64,000 nucleotides of DNA from F23-B02 sp963620985. GTDB lineage: Bacteria > Bacillota > Clostridia > Oscillospirales > Oscillospiraceae. Shown here one piece after another: positions 9,255 through 18,596 of this stretch. Made by a program: the position numbers and the translations under genes. Position 1 is the stretch's first letter, and every line of letters starts with the position of its first letter. A model generated the notes under the pieces. It saw nothing but the letters and a program-made list of their open reading frames with translations. It made no database searches and was not told the DNA's origin. The stretch is taken from contig CAVFCI010000004.1 of the NCBI GenBank assembly GCA_963620985.1, positions 22,529 to 86,528 on the forward strand, written 5' to 3'.

Positions 9255-10850
9255 TTACAGATGCCGGAGCATCTCGCTGCCCTTTTTGAACAGCCAGCGC
9301 AGCTCAAGAGCGGAGACAAGGGAGAAGAGCGCGCAGATAAGCCATACCGCCGCTGCCGTGCCGAGTTTTGCAGACAGCACATAGCAGCCGTAGCCGCCGA
9401 GCCCCGCGGCGATGTAGCCGACGAGCATCACGACGAGGATGCTGACGCTCTGCTTCACAACGGAGGTCTCGCTCTGCCAGTTGAGGTTCGGCTTTTCAAG
9501 CCCCACTATGAGGCCGAGGGCTGCGGTGAAGAGCGTGAAGACTGCCGGAAGCGCGAGGCAGGCCGCAGCCGTCAGAGCCTCGGGACGGAAAACGATGCAG
9601 ACGCAGACCGAGCAGTACAGCGCAGGAACTGCCGTCAGTAGCATATGTAGCGCAAGCTTTGCCCGCAGAAGCTCCTGCGGACGCACGGGCAGAGACTGCG
9701 CTATCCACAGGCTCCTGCCCTCGAGCGAAACGGAGGGTGCGGTCAGATCGTTCATGGCGCACAAAAGGCACACGGCAAAGCCCAGCAGCACGGCGCACAG
9801 TCCGTCCGGCAGGGGGAGCATGGAGGTAAAGTACAAAATGCTCTGCCTCTGGATGAGCAGAAGCGTGCCCGCTATGAGCAGCAGCGGCGTGCCGAGGGCG
9901 CAGTTGAGCATATATGTCGGGCTTGCCAGCAGCCGTGCGCTTTCCTTGAACAGGAGCGCCGAGCGGATGCTGCGCATTTTCGCCGTGCGCGAGCGGTATA
10001 CGCGCTTTGAGGTCTTCTCGGAGGCGGTCGCTATCCTTATGAAGCTGCGCGAGAGGACAAAGCAGGCTGCTATAAACAGTGCGCCCACAGCGAGCGTGAG
10101 ATACAGCATCGAAAGCCAGCCGCCCTGCCCGCAGTCGCCGACGATGTACAGAGCATAGGCCGAGTCACGGATCCTCTCGCCGATCACTGCGGCGTTTATT
10201 ATGAGCTCCTGCAAATATTCGGAGAGGTTGAAAAAGAAAAAGTAGTAAAGCCCGAAGAAGGCGAGTGAGAGCAGGACAACGACGAGCGAGCGGTTTTTAA
10301 GGCGCACGCTCACGCGCGCGACCACCCAGCCGAGAATGCAGGAGAGCGTGAATACAAATATGCTCACGAGCACCGTCAGCAGCAGGGAGCCGATAACGCC
10401 CGAAGCGGCGGGTCTTGCGACGATGAAATAGACGATATCCGCCGGAAGCATGACCACCGCGACGAACATGAGCCCCATGAGATACACGCCCGTAAGCCGC
10501 GAGGCGAGGATATACCGCGCCGGTATGGGCAGCGAGAGCATGAGGTCGTTGTCCTTGGCTTTGTACAGGCTCGAATAGGTGTTGAACACTCCGCCGAACA
10601 CGCCCAGCAGCAGTGCCGTGAGCGTCATCAGGTCAAAATACAGCCAGTCGAGCTCCAGCCCGACCAGTGGCCTGCACAGAGTGTAGGACAGGTAGGTGAA
10701 CATGCCGCCGATGACGACGATCATCAAAAGCGCGTACAGCGAAATGAGCAGTATGCTCGATGCCTTGGAGCGCGCAGTGCCCTTTTTGCGGTCGTAGAAA
10801 AAGCTGCTGTTGAGCTCGTACAGCTGCTTGCGGATGAGTATCTTCAGCAT
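9255..10850 (-). CDS. ABC transporter permease (ABC-2-like exporter)
   Basis: A 531-aa polytopic membrane protein with about a dozen hydrophobic segments. A cytoplasmic N terminus (LKILIRKQLYEL) precedes the first membrane helix, and a LMLSLPIPARYILASRL segment resembles large bacitracin- or multidrug-exporter permeases of Firmicutes. Its start overlaps the end of the upstream ATPase gene by 7 bp, so the two form one operon and probably one complex. The substrate is unknown. Confidence 0.85.
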   Translation of the reverse strand: MLKILIRKQLYELNSSFFYDRKKGTARSKASSILLISLYALLMIVVIGGMFTYLSYTLCRPLVGLELDWLYFDLMTLTALLLGVFGGVFNTYSSLYKAKDNDLMLSLPIPARYILASRLTGVYLMGLMFVAVVMLPADIVYFIVARPAASGVIGSLLLTVLVSIFVFTLSCILGWVVARVSVRLKNRSLVVVLLSLAFFGLYYFFFFNLSEYLQELIINAAVIGERIRDSAYALYIVGDCGQGGWLSMLYLTLAVGALFIAACFVLSRSFIRIATASEKTSKRVYRSRTAKMRSIRSALLFKESARLLASPTYMLNCALGTPLLLIAGTLLLIQRQSILYFTSMLPLPDGLCAVLLGFAVCLLCAMNDLTAPSVSLEGRSLWIAQSLPVRPQELLRAKLALHMLLTAVPALYCSVCVCIVFRPEALTAAACLALPAVFTLFTAALGLIVGLEKPNLNWQSETSVVKQSVSILVVMLVGYIAAGLGGYGCYVLSAKLGTAAAVWLICALFSLVSALELRWLFKKGSEMLRHL

Positions 10851-11557
10851 GACACGTCCTCCAGCTCGAGGAATACCTCCTCCAGACTGTCGTCGCCCTT
10901 GACCTCGGACATCGTGCCCGAGCGTATGAGCCTGCCGCCCTTTATGATGGCGACCTGATCGCAGAGCCTTTCGGCGACCTCAAGGACGTGGGTCGAGAAG
11001 AAGATAGCGCCGCCTGCGTCGCAGAGCTCGCGCATCATGCCCTTCAGGATGTGCGCGGCCTTCGGGTCAAGGCCGACGAAGGGCTCGTCCATGATGATGA
11101 GACGGGGGGAATGTATCCACGCCGAGATGATGGCAAGCTTCTGCTTCATGCCGTGCGAGTAGGCCGATACCGGCTGCGCAAGATCGTCCGTGAGCTCAAA
11201 GAGCGCGGCGTATTTTTCAATGCGCTCACGTCTGTCCTCGGGGCTCACGCCGAAGATATCGGCAATGAAATTGAGATACTTTATACCCGTCATGTACTCG
11301 TACAGGTCGGGATTATCGGGGATATAGGCAAAAAGCCTCTTGCAGGCAAGGGGGTCTTTCTTTATTGAAATGCCGTTTATAAGTATCTCGCCCTCGTCAA
11401 AGTCGAGGATGCCCGCAGCGGACTTGAGCGTCGTGGTCTTGCCCGCGCCGTTGTGGCCGATAAAGCCGTAGATCGTGCCGGGCGCTATGTGCAGACTGAG
11501 ATCGTCCACAGCCTTCTTCTCGCCGTAGCATTTTGTCAGCCCATTTATTTCAAGCAT
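10844..11557 (-). CDS. ABC transporter ATP-binding protein
   Basis: A 237-aa nucleotide-binding domain. Walker A is GHNGAGKTT near residue 34, the signature region is SAYSHGMKQKLAI, Walker B is RLIIMDEPFVGLD and the switch His is in FSTHVLEVAERL. It resembles the CcmA/BcrA-type ATPases that pair with ABC-2 permeases, and the permease gene follows directly. The ATG is preceded by AAGGAGG, and a good promoter is visible at 11591-11619. Confidence 0.92.
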   Translation of the reverse strand: MLEINGLTKCYGEKKAVDDLSLHIAPGTIYGFIGHNGAGKTTTLKSAAGILDFDEGEILINGISIKKDPLACKRLFAYIPDNPDLYEYMTGIKYLNFIADIFGVSPEDRRERIEKYAALFELTDDLAQPVSAYSHGMKQKLAIISAWIHSPRLIIMDEPFVGLDPKAAHILKGMMRELCDAGGAIFFSTHVLEVAERLCDQVAIIKGGRLIRSGTMSEVKGDDSLEEVFLELEDVSC

Positions 11558-11590
11558 ATGCAGTAGCCTCCTTGGTGTTTGGTCAACTAT

Positions 11591-11619
11591 AGCATATAGT
11601 GATAAACCCGCCGCGTCAA
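11591..11619 (-). promoter_or_regulatory. Sigma-A-type promoter for the ABC operon
   Basis: Read on the minus strand, TTGACG (11619-11614), a 17-bp spacer and TATGCT (11596-11591) lie about 35 bp before the ABC ATPase start codon. Confidence 0.6.
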
Positions 11620-11661
11620 GGCGTTTATGACAAATTTATAACATACATGAGTAAGTTCTAT

Positions 11662-11699
11662 GTAAAAAACGGTATGCATGTTCATAATGCATACCGTTT
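11662..11699 (-). terminator. Terminator of the decarboxylase operon
   Basis: A 13-bp inverted repeat (11667-11679 with 11687-11699, 7-base loop) followed on the minus strand by a run of T. It lies just past the oadB stop codon. Confidence 0.85.
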
Positions 11700-11717
11700 G
11701 GTTTGGTTTGAGCTTGC

Positions 11718-12941
11718 TCAGCCGCCGAATACGGAGAGCAGGAAGCCCGCCGCGATGGCAGAGCCGATAACGCCGGCGACGTTGGGTCCCATTGCGTGCA
11801 TGAGCAGGAAGTTTGTCTTGTTGTACTTTCTGCCGACATCCTGAGAAACACGCGCTGCCATGGGAACTGCGGAAACGCCTGCAGAGCCGATGAGGGGATT
11901 GATCTTCTTGCCGGAGGTGTAGTACATGACAACGCCGCCGAAAAGACCGCCGATCGTGGAGATAGCAAAGGCGCACAGGCCGAGGATGATGATCTTTATC
12001 GTGTCCGCGCTCAGGAAGTTCTGAGCTACCATCGTCGCGCCGACGGAGGTGGCGAGGAAGATGGTGACGATGTTCATCAGCGCGTTCTGCGCGGTGTCCG
12101 ACAGACGGTCGGTCACGCCGCACTCACGGAAGAGGTTGCCGAGCATCAGGCAGCCGATGAGCGGCGCGGTCGAGGGCAGAAGCAGGATAACGAAGGTCGC
12201 AACGACGATGGGGAAGATTATCTTCTCCGTCTTGGAGACCTCGCGTGCCTGCTCCATCTTAACCTCGCGCATCTCCTTGGTGGTGCACAGCTTCATGAGA
12301 GGCGGCTGGATAAGCGGAATGAGCGCCATGTAGGAATACGCGGCGATCGCGATGGGTCCCAAAAGATGCGGGGCAAGCTTCGTTGTCAGGAATATGGCGG
12401 TCGGGCCGTCCGCGCCGCCGATGATGCCGATAGATGCGCCCTCGGGGCCGGTGAAGCCCAGCGCGATAGCGCCGAGGAAGGCAACGAACACGCCCAGCTG
12501 CGCCGATGCGCCCATGAGCAGGCTCTTGGGGTTTGCAAGCAGCGGGCCGAAGTCGGTCATCGCGCCGACTCCGAGGAAGATAAGCGAGGGGTAGATGCCG
12601 GCCTTTACGCCGATGTAGAAAAAGTCGAGCAGTCCGGCGTTGGACATCACATGGCCGTAGCTGTGATAATAGGGGCTTGCCTCGTCGAGGAAGGCCTCCC
12701 ACAGCTCGGGGTGATACAGCGCGTTCTCGCCCATGCCGATGAAGTAGCTCAGGTTTGTCAGCAGGCAGCCGAAGGCTATGCCGCACAGGAGCAGGGGCTC
12801 GAACTTCTTGACTATGCCGAGGTACAGCAGCACGAAGGCAATGATTATCATGACGAGGTTTTTCCAGCCGCCGTCGGTCGTGAAGAATGCGGCGAAGCCG
12901 GATTCCAGCGCGAGCTTCTGGAGAGTACCGAGAATGTCCAT
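11718..12941 (-). CDS. oadB: Na+-translocating decarboxylase, beta subunit (OadB family)
   Basis: Integral membrane subunit that decarboxylates carboxybiotin and exports Na+. It is 407 aa, the usual length, very hydrophobic, with family segments LIFLGVGAMTDFGPLLANP, GADGPTAIFLTTKLAPHLLG (with the conserved Asp) and, near the C terminus, KINPLIGSAGVSAVPMAARV. It ends an operon read oadA, oadG, biotin carrier, oadB. The partner alpha subunit makes oxaloacetate the likely substrate, but glutaconyl- or malonyl-type systems share this subunit. Confidence 0.92.
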   Translation of the reverse strand: MDILGTLQKLALESGFAAFFTTDGGWKNLVMIIIAFVLLYLGIVKKFEPLLLCGIAFGCLLTNLSYFIGMGENALYHPELWEAFLDEASPYYHSYGHVMSNAGLLDFFYIGVKAGIYPSLIFLGVGAMTDFGPLLANPKSLLMGASAQLGVFVAFLGAIALGFTGPEGASIGIIGGADGPTAIFLTTKLAPHLLGPIAIAAYSYMALIPLIQPPLMKLCTTKEMREVKMEQAREVSKTEKIIFPIVVATFVILLLPSTAPLIGCLMLGNLFRECGVTDRLSDTAQNALMNIVTIFLATSVGATMVAQNFLSADTIKIIILGLCAFAISTIGGLFGGVVMYYTSGKKINPLIGSAGVSAVPMAARVSQDVGRKYNKTNFLLMHAMGPNVAGVIGSAIAAGFLLSVFGG

Positions 12942-12952
12942 CCCTTACCTCC

Positions 12953-13357
12953 TTACGCTATGACGACAAGAGGAGCACCGGTCTCGACTACTGCGCCCTT
13001 TGCCGCAACGATCTGAGCGACGGTGCCGGACTTGGTGGCGACGATCTCGTTTTCCATTTTCATTGCCTCGAGGATGAGCAGCACGTCGCCCTCCTCGACC
13101 CTCTGACCCTGCGCGACATTTATCTTGAGAATGTTGCCGGGCATGGGGCTCTTTACGACCTCGCCGGCGACGAGAGCCGCGCCTGCGGGTGCTGCGGGAG
13201 CTGCCGTGACGGGTGCAGCTGCGGGAGCGGGAGCCGCGGCGGCAGCGGGTGCGGGAGCTGCGGGGGCGTATGCCTCATACTCGTCAACGAGCATGGCCTT
13301 GCCCTCCTCGACCTCGACCTCGTAGGTCTTATTATTTAAGGTTACCTTATATTTCAT
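12953..13357 (-). CDS. Biotin carboxyl carrier protein of the Na+ pump decarboxylase
   Basis: A 134-aa protein with a short N-terminal beta region, an Ala/Pro-rich flexible linker (residues ~30-60) and a C-terminal biotinyl domain. The biotinylation motif EAMKMEN is near residue 100. In many oxaloacetate decarboxylases this domain is fused to the alpha subunit, but here it is a separate gene between gamma and beta. It carries CO2 from the alpha subunit to the membrane subunit. Confidence 0.93.
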   Translation of the reverse strand: MKYKVTLNNKTYEVEVEEGKAMLVDEYEAYAPAAPAPAAAAAPAPAAAPVTAAPAAPAGAALVAGEVVKSPMPGNILKINVAQGQRVEEGDVLLILEAMKMENEIVATKSGTVAQIVAAKGAVVETGAPLVVIA

Positions 13358-13694
13358 CTTCCTTGACCTCCTTGATTGAAATAAAGCGGAGCTCGTTGAC
13401 GGGCTTGCCGAGAGTGTCCGCGACTATGGCCATTACCATGGCTGCATCTCTGGGATCGGTGTCGTAGAGTTTGAGCTCACCGGCAGAGCCGGGCGCTTCC
13501 GGAATAACGGGCGCGGGAGCGGGAGCTGCGGGCACGGGGGCGGCGGTCTTCGTCTTGCCTGCGTGGCCGACCATGATCCTGCCCATTATCATAACGACCC
13601 ACATGAGAAGCACGAGGCCGAAGAAAACAACGATATAGCCCAAAAGCGCTGCCAGCGCGGCATCGCCGAAGGAAATGTGTATCAGATCAGTCAT
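13347..13694 (-). CDS. oadG: Na+ pump decarboxylase gamma subunit (OadG family)
   Basis: A 115-aa protein with one N-terminal membrane helix (LLGYIVVFFGLVLLMWVVMI), a Pro/Ala-rich linker and a short soluble C-terminal domain. OadG anchors the complex and links alpha and beta subunits. Its end overlaps the biotin-carrier start by 11 bp. Confidence 0.85.
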   Translation of the reverse strand: MTDLIHISFGDAALAALLGYIVVFFGLVLLMWVVMIMGRIMVGHAGKTKTAAPVPAAPAPAPVIPEAPGSAGELKLYDTDPRDAAMVMAIVADTLGKPVNELRFISIKEVKEDEI

Positions 13695-13707
13695 CGTCTA
13701 AACCTCC

Positions 13708-15090
13708 TCAGGCTTCGGTGATGGTGTAGCGAACGATCTTTTCCTCGGCCTCGCGGCGCTTTTCAAAGAAATTCTCCGCGACCTGCGGGAAGGCGATGTA
13801 GCTGAGCACGTCCTCCTCGCACCTTGCTGTATCGCCGAGGTATGCCGCCGCCTTTTCGTAGGTGTCGGTCGGGAGCGTGTCGGCGTAGCGGCCCTCGATG
13901 GGCTTTTCGCCGCCGAGGATCTTTGCGCGCACTGCCTCGTCGATGGGAGCGGGCGTTCTGCCGTATTCGCCGCGGCAGTAGGCCTTGATCTCCGCGCCGA
14001 CATTCTTGTAGCGCTCGCCCGCGAGCACGTTCTGCACCGCCTGCGAGCCGACGAGCTGGCTGGTCGGGGTGACGAGCGGGGGATAGCCCATGTCCTTGCG
14101 CACACGCGGCGTTTCGATGAGCGCCTCCTCGAACTTGTCCAGCGCGTTCATCATCTTCAGCTGGCTGAGCAGGTTCGAGAGCATGCCGCCGGGTATCTGA
14201 TAGGTCAGGCACTGGGTGTCGGTGCTCATGGAGATGGGGTTGAGAGTGCCGTCGGCGAGGTAGTCGTTGCGGATGGGCTTGAAGTAGTTTGCCATTTCTA
14301 TGAGTATCTTCTCGTCGAGCGCAACGTCGTAGCCGAGCTCACGCAGCGCATAGAACAGCGTCTCGGTAGCGGGCTGCGAAGTGCCGCCGGAGAAGGGGGA
14401 TATCGCGGTGTCGATAACGTCGGCTCCGGCCTCGATGCCCTTGAGATAGGTCATGAAGGCAAGACCCGTGGTGCAGTGCGTGTGCAGAACGACGGGAAGA
14501 TCCACCGCGTCCTTTATGCCGGAAACGAGGTCGTATGCGCTCTGCGGGGTCATGATGCCTGCCATGTCCTTGATGCATATGGAGCTTACGCCCATCTTTT
14601 CGAGCTCCTTTACCATCTCGACGAACTTTGCCGTCGTGTGAACGGGGCTCGTGGTGTAGGAAATGGTGCCCGAGGCCATTGCGCCCTGCTTTACGGTCTC
14701 TTCGATGGCGACCTTGAGGTTATCGGTGTCGTTGAGCGCGTCGAAGATGCGGATGATGTCGATGCCGTTTTTGACCGAGGCGCGCACGAAGCGGCGCACG
14801 ACATCGTCGGGATAATGCTTGTAGCCGAGGATGTTCTGTCCGCGCAGGAGCATCTGGAGCTTGGTGTTGGGCATCTTGGCGCGGATCTTGCGCAGACGCT
14901 CCCACGGATCCTCGCCGAGAAAGCGCAGGCAGACATCGAAGGTAGCGCCGCCCCAGCATTCTACGGAGTAGAATCCGGCCTTGTCCATCTTTTCAAGGAT
15001 GGGCTCGAATTTGTCGTAGGGAAGCCTTGTCGCAATAAGTGACTGGTTCGCGTCACGAAGCACGGTTTCCGTAAACTGTACTTTCTTCAT
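13708..15090 (-). CDS. oadA: Oxaloacetate decarboxylase alpha subunit, carboxyltransferase (no biotin domain)
   Basis: A cytosolic TIM-barrel carboxyltransferase that moves CO2 from the keto acid to biotin. The N terminus has ETVLRDANQSLIATRLPYD, followed by ECWGGATFDVCLRFLGEDPWERL, the family's metal and substrate motifs; the carbamylated-Lys region CIKDMAGIMTP and metal-binding LHTHCTTGLA are also present. I chose ATG 15090 because GGAGG lies 6-10 bases before it; the upstream in-frame Met at 15123 has no ribosome site. At 460 aa it lacks the usual C-terminal biotinyl domain, which is supplied by the separate carrier gene. Confidence 0.9.
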   Translation of the reverse strand: MKKVQFTETVLRDANQSLIATRLPYDKFEPILEKMDKAGFYSVECWGGATFDVCLRFLGEDPWERLRKIRAKMPNTKLQMLLRGQNILGYKHYPDDVVRRFVRASVKNGIDIIRIFDALNDTDNLKVAIEETVKQGAMASGTISYTTSPVHTTAKFVEMVKELEKMGVSSICIKDMAGIMTPQSAYDLVSGIKDAVDLPVVLHTHCTTGLAFMTYLKGIEAGADVIDTAISPFSGGTSQPATETLFYALRELGYDVALDEKILIEMANYFKPIRNDYLADGTLNPISMSTDTQCLTYQIPGGMLSNLLSQLKMMNALDKFEEALIETPRVRKDMGYPPLVTPTSQLVGSQAVQNVLAGERYKNVGAEIKAYCRGEYGRTPAPIDEAVRAKILGGEKPIEGRYADTLPTDTYEKAAAYLGDTARCEEDVLSYIAFPQVAENFFEKRREAEEKIVRYTITEA

Positions 15091-15190
15091 GTTTTCCTCC
15101 CGAATTTCAAAAATTATTAACACTCTATAGTATAGTATAAATTTTTTGCAAATTCTACACTTATTTTAGGCAAATTTATAACAATCAGAG

Positions 15191-15228
15191 TAAAAAAGCG
15201 GAGGCAGCCAATCAGGCTGCCTCCGCTT
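15191..15228 (-). terminator. Terminator downstream of the 94-aa protein gene
   Basis: A 14-bp perfect stem (15196-15209 with 15215-15228, loop AATCA) followed on the minus strand by TTTTTTAC. It lies 16 bp past the stop of the gene ending at 15244. Confidence 0.9.
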
Positions 15229-15243
15229 GGGGAAAATATTCGC

Positions 15244-15528
15244 TTATTTCGAGGCCAGAGCCCTGTCGAGCCAGACGCTTGCAACGTCCATGGCCGCCCA
15301 GAAGCCGTCCTTCTCGCTTTTCTTGACTATGCGGTCGCGGGATTTGACGGAGGGGTCTGTGAGCTGGAGCTGGACGGATACCTTCGTGGCGACGTCGAGA
15401 TCCTTGACCTTCTTCGTGTCCATGATCTGGAGCATGATGATGTATTTGTCGGCCATGCTGCCGTAATAGATTATGTTTCCTGCGCGCTGCAGGGGATGTC
15501 CCTTGTATTCAAGCGTTTTGTTTGCCAA
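15244..15528 (-). CDS. Conserved small protein of unknown function
   Basis: A 94-aa soluble protein. I recall similar short proteins in gut Clostridia but no assigned function. It has a basic, charged middle (KKVKDLDVATK) and an ending rich in Asp, Ala and Trp. The start is a TTG at 15528 with AGGAGG seven bases upstream; no ATG fits better. It lies 20 bp after the penicillin-binding protein and shares its strand and terminator, so the two are probably co-transcribed. Confidence 0.75.
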   Translation of the reverse strand: MANKTLEYKGHPLQRAGNIIYYGSMADKYIIMLQIMDTKKVKDLDVATKVSVQLQLTDPSVKSRDRIVKKSEKDGFWAAMDVASVWLDRALASK

Positions 15529-15548
15529 AGCTGTTCCTCCTTGTCTGC

Positions 15549-17690
15549 TCAGAAGAGATCGCGGAAGTTGGCGAACACATCGTCGAGACCGCCGCCTCCG
15601 TTATTGTTGTTCTCTTCCTCCTGCTTCTTCTGCTCTTCTTCCTGCTTCTTCTTTTCTTCCTCTTCCTTCTGCTTCTTCTCATCCTCGGTCAGAGCCTGCT
15701 CTTCAAGCTCCTCGCGTGTTCCGAAGATGCCGGTCGGCGCGCCGCCGGTGGACATGTTGAAGTCCTTGTATGCGAGATCGGCGTGGACAGAGGACATGAC
15801 CTTCTGCCATATGGTAACGGCGGGGTTGCCGCTGAAGGCCATATATTCGGGCGTGTCGTAGCCCGTCCAGACCGCGCAGGTGTAATACGGCGTGTAGCCG
15901 CAGAACCAGCGGTCGTAGTTTGCCGTCGTGGTGCCGGTCTTGCCGGCGACGGGCATGTTGCTCAGGCGCGAGGCCGAGCCCGTGCCGTTCGTGGCGGCGT
16001 TATTGAGCATATAGGTCATGGTGCGCGCAGTCTCCTGCGAGAAGGCCTGAATGGTCTCGGGCTGATTGTCGAGAACTATCTTGCCGGTGCGGTCTTTGAC
16101 CATGGTGTAGGTACGCGAGTAGGTGAAGGTGCCGTCGTTTGCAAGGGCGGTGTAGGCCTGCGCCATCTCGCGCACGGTGATGCCGTAGCTCGGCTGGCCG
16201 AGCGCCATTGCCGCGTAGTCGGCATCTGCGTCTATCAGGCTCGTAACGCCGAGGCGCGAGCGCAGAAACTCCAGCGACGTGGAGGGGGTCAGCTTATCGA
16301 CGATCTGCGCGGCAACGGTGTTTTTAGACTGCTGGAGCGCATAGCTTATCGTGATAACGCCGCTGTAGGTGTTCGGCGAGTTTTTCGGATACCATGAGGT
16401 GTGCGCAAGCTGAACGTGCGTCTCGTCCGCGTCGAGCACGAGCGTCGAGGGGCTTATGAGCCCGTATTCCACCGCAGGCCCGTAGACAGACAGCGGCTTA
16501 ATGGACGATCCGGGCGGGCGCGTGGTGTCGGTAGCTCTGTTCAGACCGTAGTTGATGGTCTTCTCGCCCGTGCCGCCGCACAGCGCCTTTATCTCGCCGG
16601 TGGTCTGGTCGATGATGACTATCGCGCTCTGAAGCTGCGACTTTGAGCCGTTATAAGCCTGCGGCAGCTCCTCGAGATTTGTGTATATCGCGTCAACCTT
16701 GGCCTGAATGTCGGTGTCGATGCAGGCGTATATCTCATAGCCCGCGTTGTGCACCAACTGGCTTGCGGCCTTGCGGCTGATGCCCTTGGCCTCGGCAAGG
16801 TCTGTGATAACGTCGGAAATGACGACCTCCTCGTAATAGCTGTAGGTCGAGGAGCTGGGGGAGTTTTCGCTGCGGACAAATTCGAGCTCCTCGGCCTTGG
16901 CCGCCTCATACTCGTCCTTTTCAAGATAGCCCTGCTTATACATCTCGCGCAGGACGTTCTCCTGACGCTCCTTGTTGTTCTCAACGCTGTAGAACGGGTC
17001 GTAATACGTCGGCAGGTTCGTTATGCCGACGATGGACGCGGCCTCGGCAACGTCAAGATCCTTTGCGTCCTTGCCGAAATAGGTCTGCGCCGCAGTCTGG
17101 ATGCCGTAGCAGCCCTCGCCGAAGTAAACGGCGTTGAGATAATACTCAAGGATCTCCTCCTTGTCGTAGTTCTTCTCAAGCTCGAGCGCCTGGAATATCT
17201 CCAGAAGCTTGCGCTGCACGGTTATATCGTCCTGCTGGGTGAGGTTTTTTATAAGCTGCTGCGTTATCGTCGAGCCGCCGAAGGTCGAGCCGCCGGTGAA
17301 CATGTTCAGCGCCGCGTGCGCCGTTCTGAACCAGTCAACGCCCTTGTGCGTGTAAAAGCGCTTGTCCTCGATGGCGATGAGCGCCTTCTTCAGATGGTCG
17401 GGGATATCGTCGCCGTCCACCCATATGCGGTTTTCGCTGCTTTTAACGGTCGTCAGCTTCTGATAATCGCCGTTTGAATCCTGATAATAGATAATGCTCG
17501 ACTGATTGAGCGTGAAATCATTGAGATCAAGGTCGAGACTCGGCGTGATGCAGGTCTTCACATAAAATGCGAAAATGCACACGAAGATAAGCCCCGTCAC
17601 AACGCCGATGAGCAGGATCGTTCCGATCACGCCCATGATGCGGCCAAACGCGCTGCCGCGCTTTTCGGCGGGCTCTCTGGCAATATCCAT
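15549..17690 (-). CDS. Class A penicillin-binding protein (PBP1A-like transglycosylase/transpeptidase)
   Basis: A 713-aa cell-wall polymerase. A short cytoplasmic tail and one membrane helix (residues ~21-45) precede a GT51 glycosyltransferase domain with EDKRFYTHKGVDW (catalytic Glu) and GGSTITQQLIKNL. The transpeptidase domain has the nucleophile Ser in PGSSIKPL, SxN-type SKN in QQSKNTVA, and KTGTT. The C terminus is a low-complexity Glu/Lys/Gln tail followed by Asn and Gly. I chose ATG 17690 with AAGGAGG 11 bases upstream; an in-frame GTG at 17702 overlaps that ribosome site. Confidence 0.92.
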   Translation of the reverse strand: MDIAREPAEKRGSAFGRIMGVIGTILLIGVVTGLIFVCIFAFYVKTCITPSLDLDLNDFTLNQSSIIYYQDSNGDYQKLTTVKSSENRIWVDGDDIPDHLKKALIAIEDKRFYTHKGVDWFRTAHAALNMFTGGSTFGGSTITQQLIKNLTQQDDITVQRKLLEIFQALELEKNYDKEEILEYYLNAVYFGEGCYGIQTAAQTYFGKDAKDLDVAEAASIVGITNLPTYYDPFYSVENNKERQENVLREMYKQGYLEKDEYEAAKAEELEFVRSENSPSSSTYSYYEEVVISDVITDLAEAKGISRKAASQLVHNAGYEIYACIDTDIQAKVDAIYTNLEELPQAYNGSKSQLQSAIVIIDQTTGEIKALCGGTGEKTINYGLNRATDTTRPPGSSIKPLSVYGPAVEYGLISPSTLVLDADETHVQLAHTSWYPKNSPNTYSGVITISYALQQSKNTVAAQIVDKLTPSTSLEFLRSRLGVTSLIDADADYAAMALGQPSYGITVREMAQAYTALANDGTFTYSRTYTMVKDRTGKIVLDNQPETIQAFSQETARTMTYMLNNAATNGTGSASRLSNMPVAGKTGTTTANYDRWFCGYTPYYTCAVWTGYDTPEYMAFSGNPAVTIWQKVMSSVHADLAYKDFNMSTGGAPTGIFGTREELEEQALTEDEKKQKEEEEKKKQEEEQKKQEEENNNNGGGGLDDVFANFRDLF

Positions 17691-17890
17691 TTTCAGCAAC
17701 ACCTCCTTGCGAGTGTCAAAGTCAAATGAACAATGTATTATAAATAGTAAGCATAGTAGGCTAATTTTATCTGAATTATCATTATATCATGTTATGTCAA
17801 GCAGGGGTGTATAATTTGTAAAGTTTCGCGTTTAAAAGTATTTGTTTTCGGAGAATATGGGGATAATACGAAATAAAGGAGATGAAGCGA

Positions 17891-18211
17891 TTGAAAAATA
17901 CGTTCAAAAAGCTTGCGCTGTGCGTCTGCGCGGCGCTGGCAGTTATAATGTGCATCGCGGCGGCCGGCAGCATGGGCACGGAAAGCGCCGTGCCGGTGCA
18001 GAGCGTGAGCACGGCAGGCAGCTCCGGCTACTGCCTGCGCGACTGGCAGGGCTACGTCGCCGTTTTCGAGGACGGGGGCGAAGCTCCGAGCGCAATGACC
18101 GATATTCAGACCGGCACGCTCAACCTCGTTGACAGGGAAAAGCTGCGCTCGGGCATCAAGGCTGCAACGCGGGAGGAGCTTCTGTCGCTGCTTGAAGACT
18201 TTAGCTCTTGA
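17891..18211 (+). CDS. Secreted small protein with BofC C-terminal-like domain
   Basis: About 106 aa. An N-terminal signal or anchor helix (LALCVCAALAVIMCIAAAG) precedes a domain with the pattern GYVAVFEDG, TDIQTGTLNLVDREKL and a final EELLSLLEDFSS, which resembles the BofC C-terminal domain found in Clostridia. BofC controls sigma-K processing in Bacillus, but the stand-alone clostridial versions are uncharacterised. The start is judged to be TTG 17891, nine bases after GGAG; the ATG at 17882 directly abuts that site and is unlikely. Confidence 0.65.
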   Translation: MKNTFKKLALCVCAALAVIMCIAAAGSMGTESAVPVQSVSTAGSSGYCLRDWQGYVAVFEDGGEAPSAMTDIQTGTLNLVDREKLRSGIKAATREELLSLLEDFSS

Positions 18212-18265
18212 TTTATGCGCCGGTGTGGGGTAAAATAGAAGCACCACGACACAGGAGGAAATAAC

Positions 18266-18553
18266 ATGAGCGAAGCATTCGGCAATGACTTTATCACTAT
18301 AATAGATGATGATGGCAATGAATTCAACCTTGAGCTGCTCGATACCATAGACTATAACGGCGAGACCTTTTCCGCCTTCCTGCCCGCGGATATGGACGAG
18401 GACGATCCCGATTACGGCCTTATCCTGCTGAGCGTTACCGAGGATGAAAACGGCGATGAGCTGTTTGAATCCATCGACGACGACGCAAAGCTCGAGGAGG
18501 TACATCAGATGTTCATGACCATCTTCGAGGCCGAGGACGGAGACGAGGAATAA
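18266..18553 (+). CDS. DUF1292 family protein
   Basis: A 95-aa very acidic protein. The pattern FITIIDDDGNEFNLELLDTI, then YNGETFSAFLPAD, then YGLILLSVTEDENGDELFESI matches DUF1292 proteins, which in Firmicutes are often encoded near yrrK/yrzB. The function is unknown. GGAGG precedes the ATG. It stands alone upstream of the 6S RNA candidate. Confidence 0.85.
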   Translation: MSEAFGNDFITIIDDDGNEFNLELLDTIDYNGETFSAFLPADMDEDDPDYGLILLSVTEDENGDELFESIDDDAKLEEVHQMFMTIFEAEDGDEE

Positions 18554-18596
18554 GACGTAAGAACCTCTCATATGTTCCGTAATATATGATGAATAA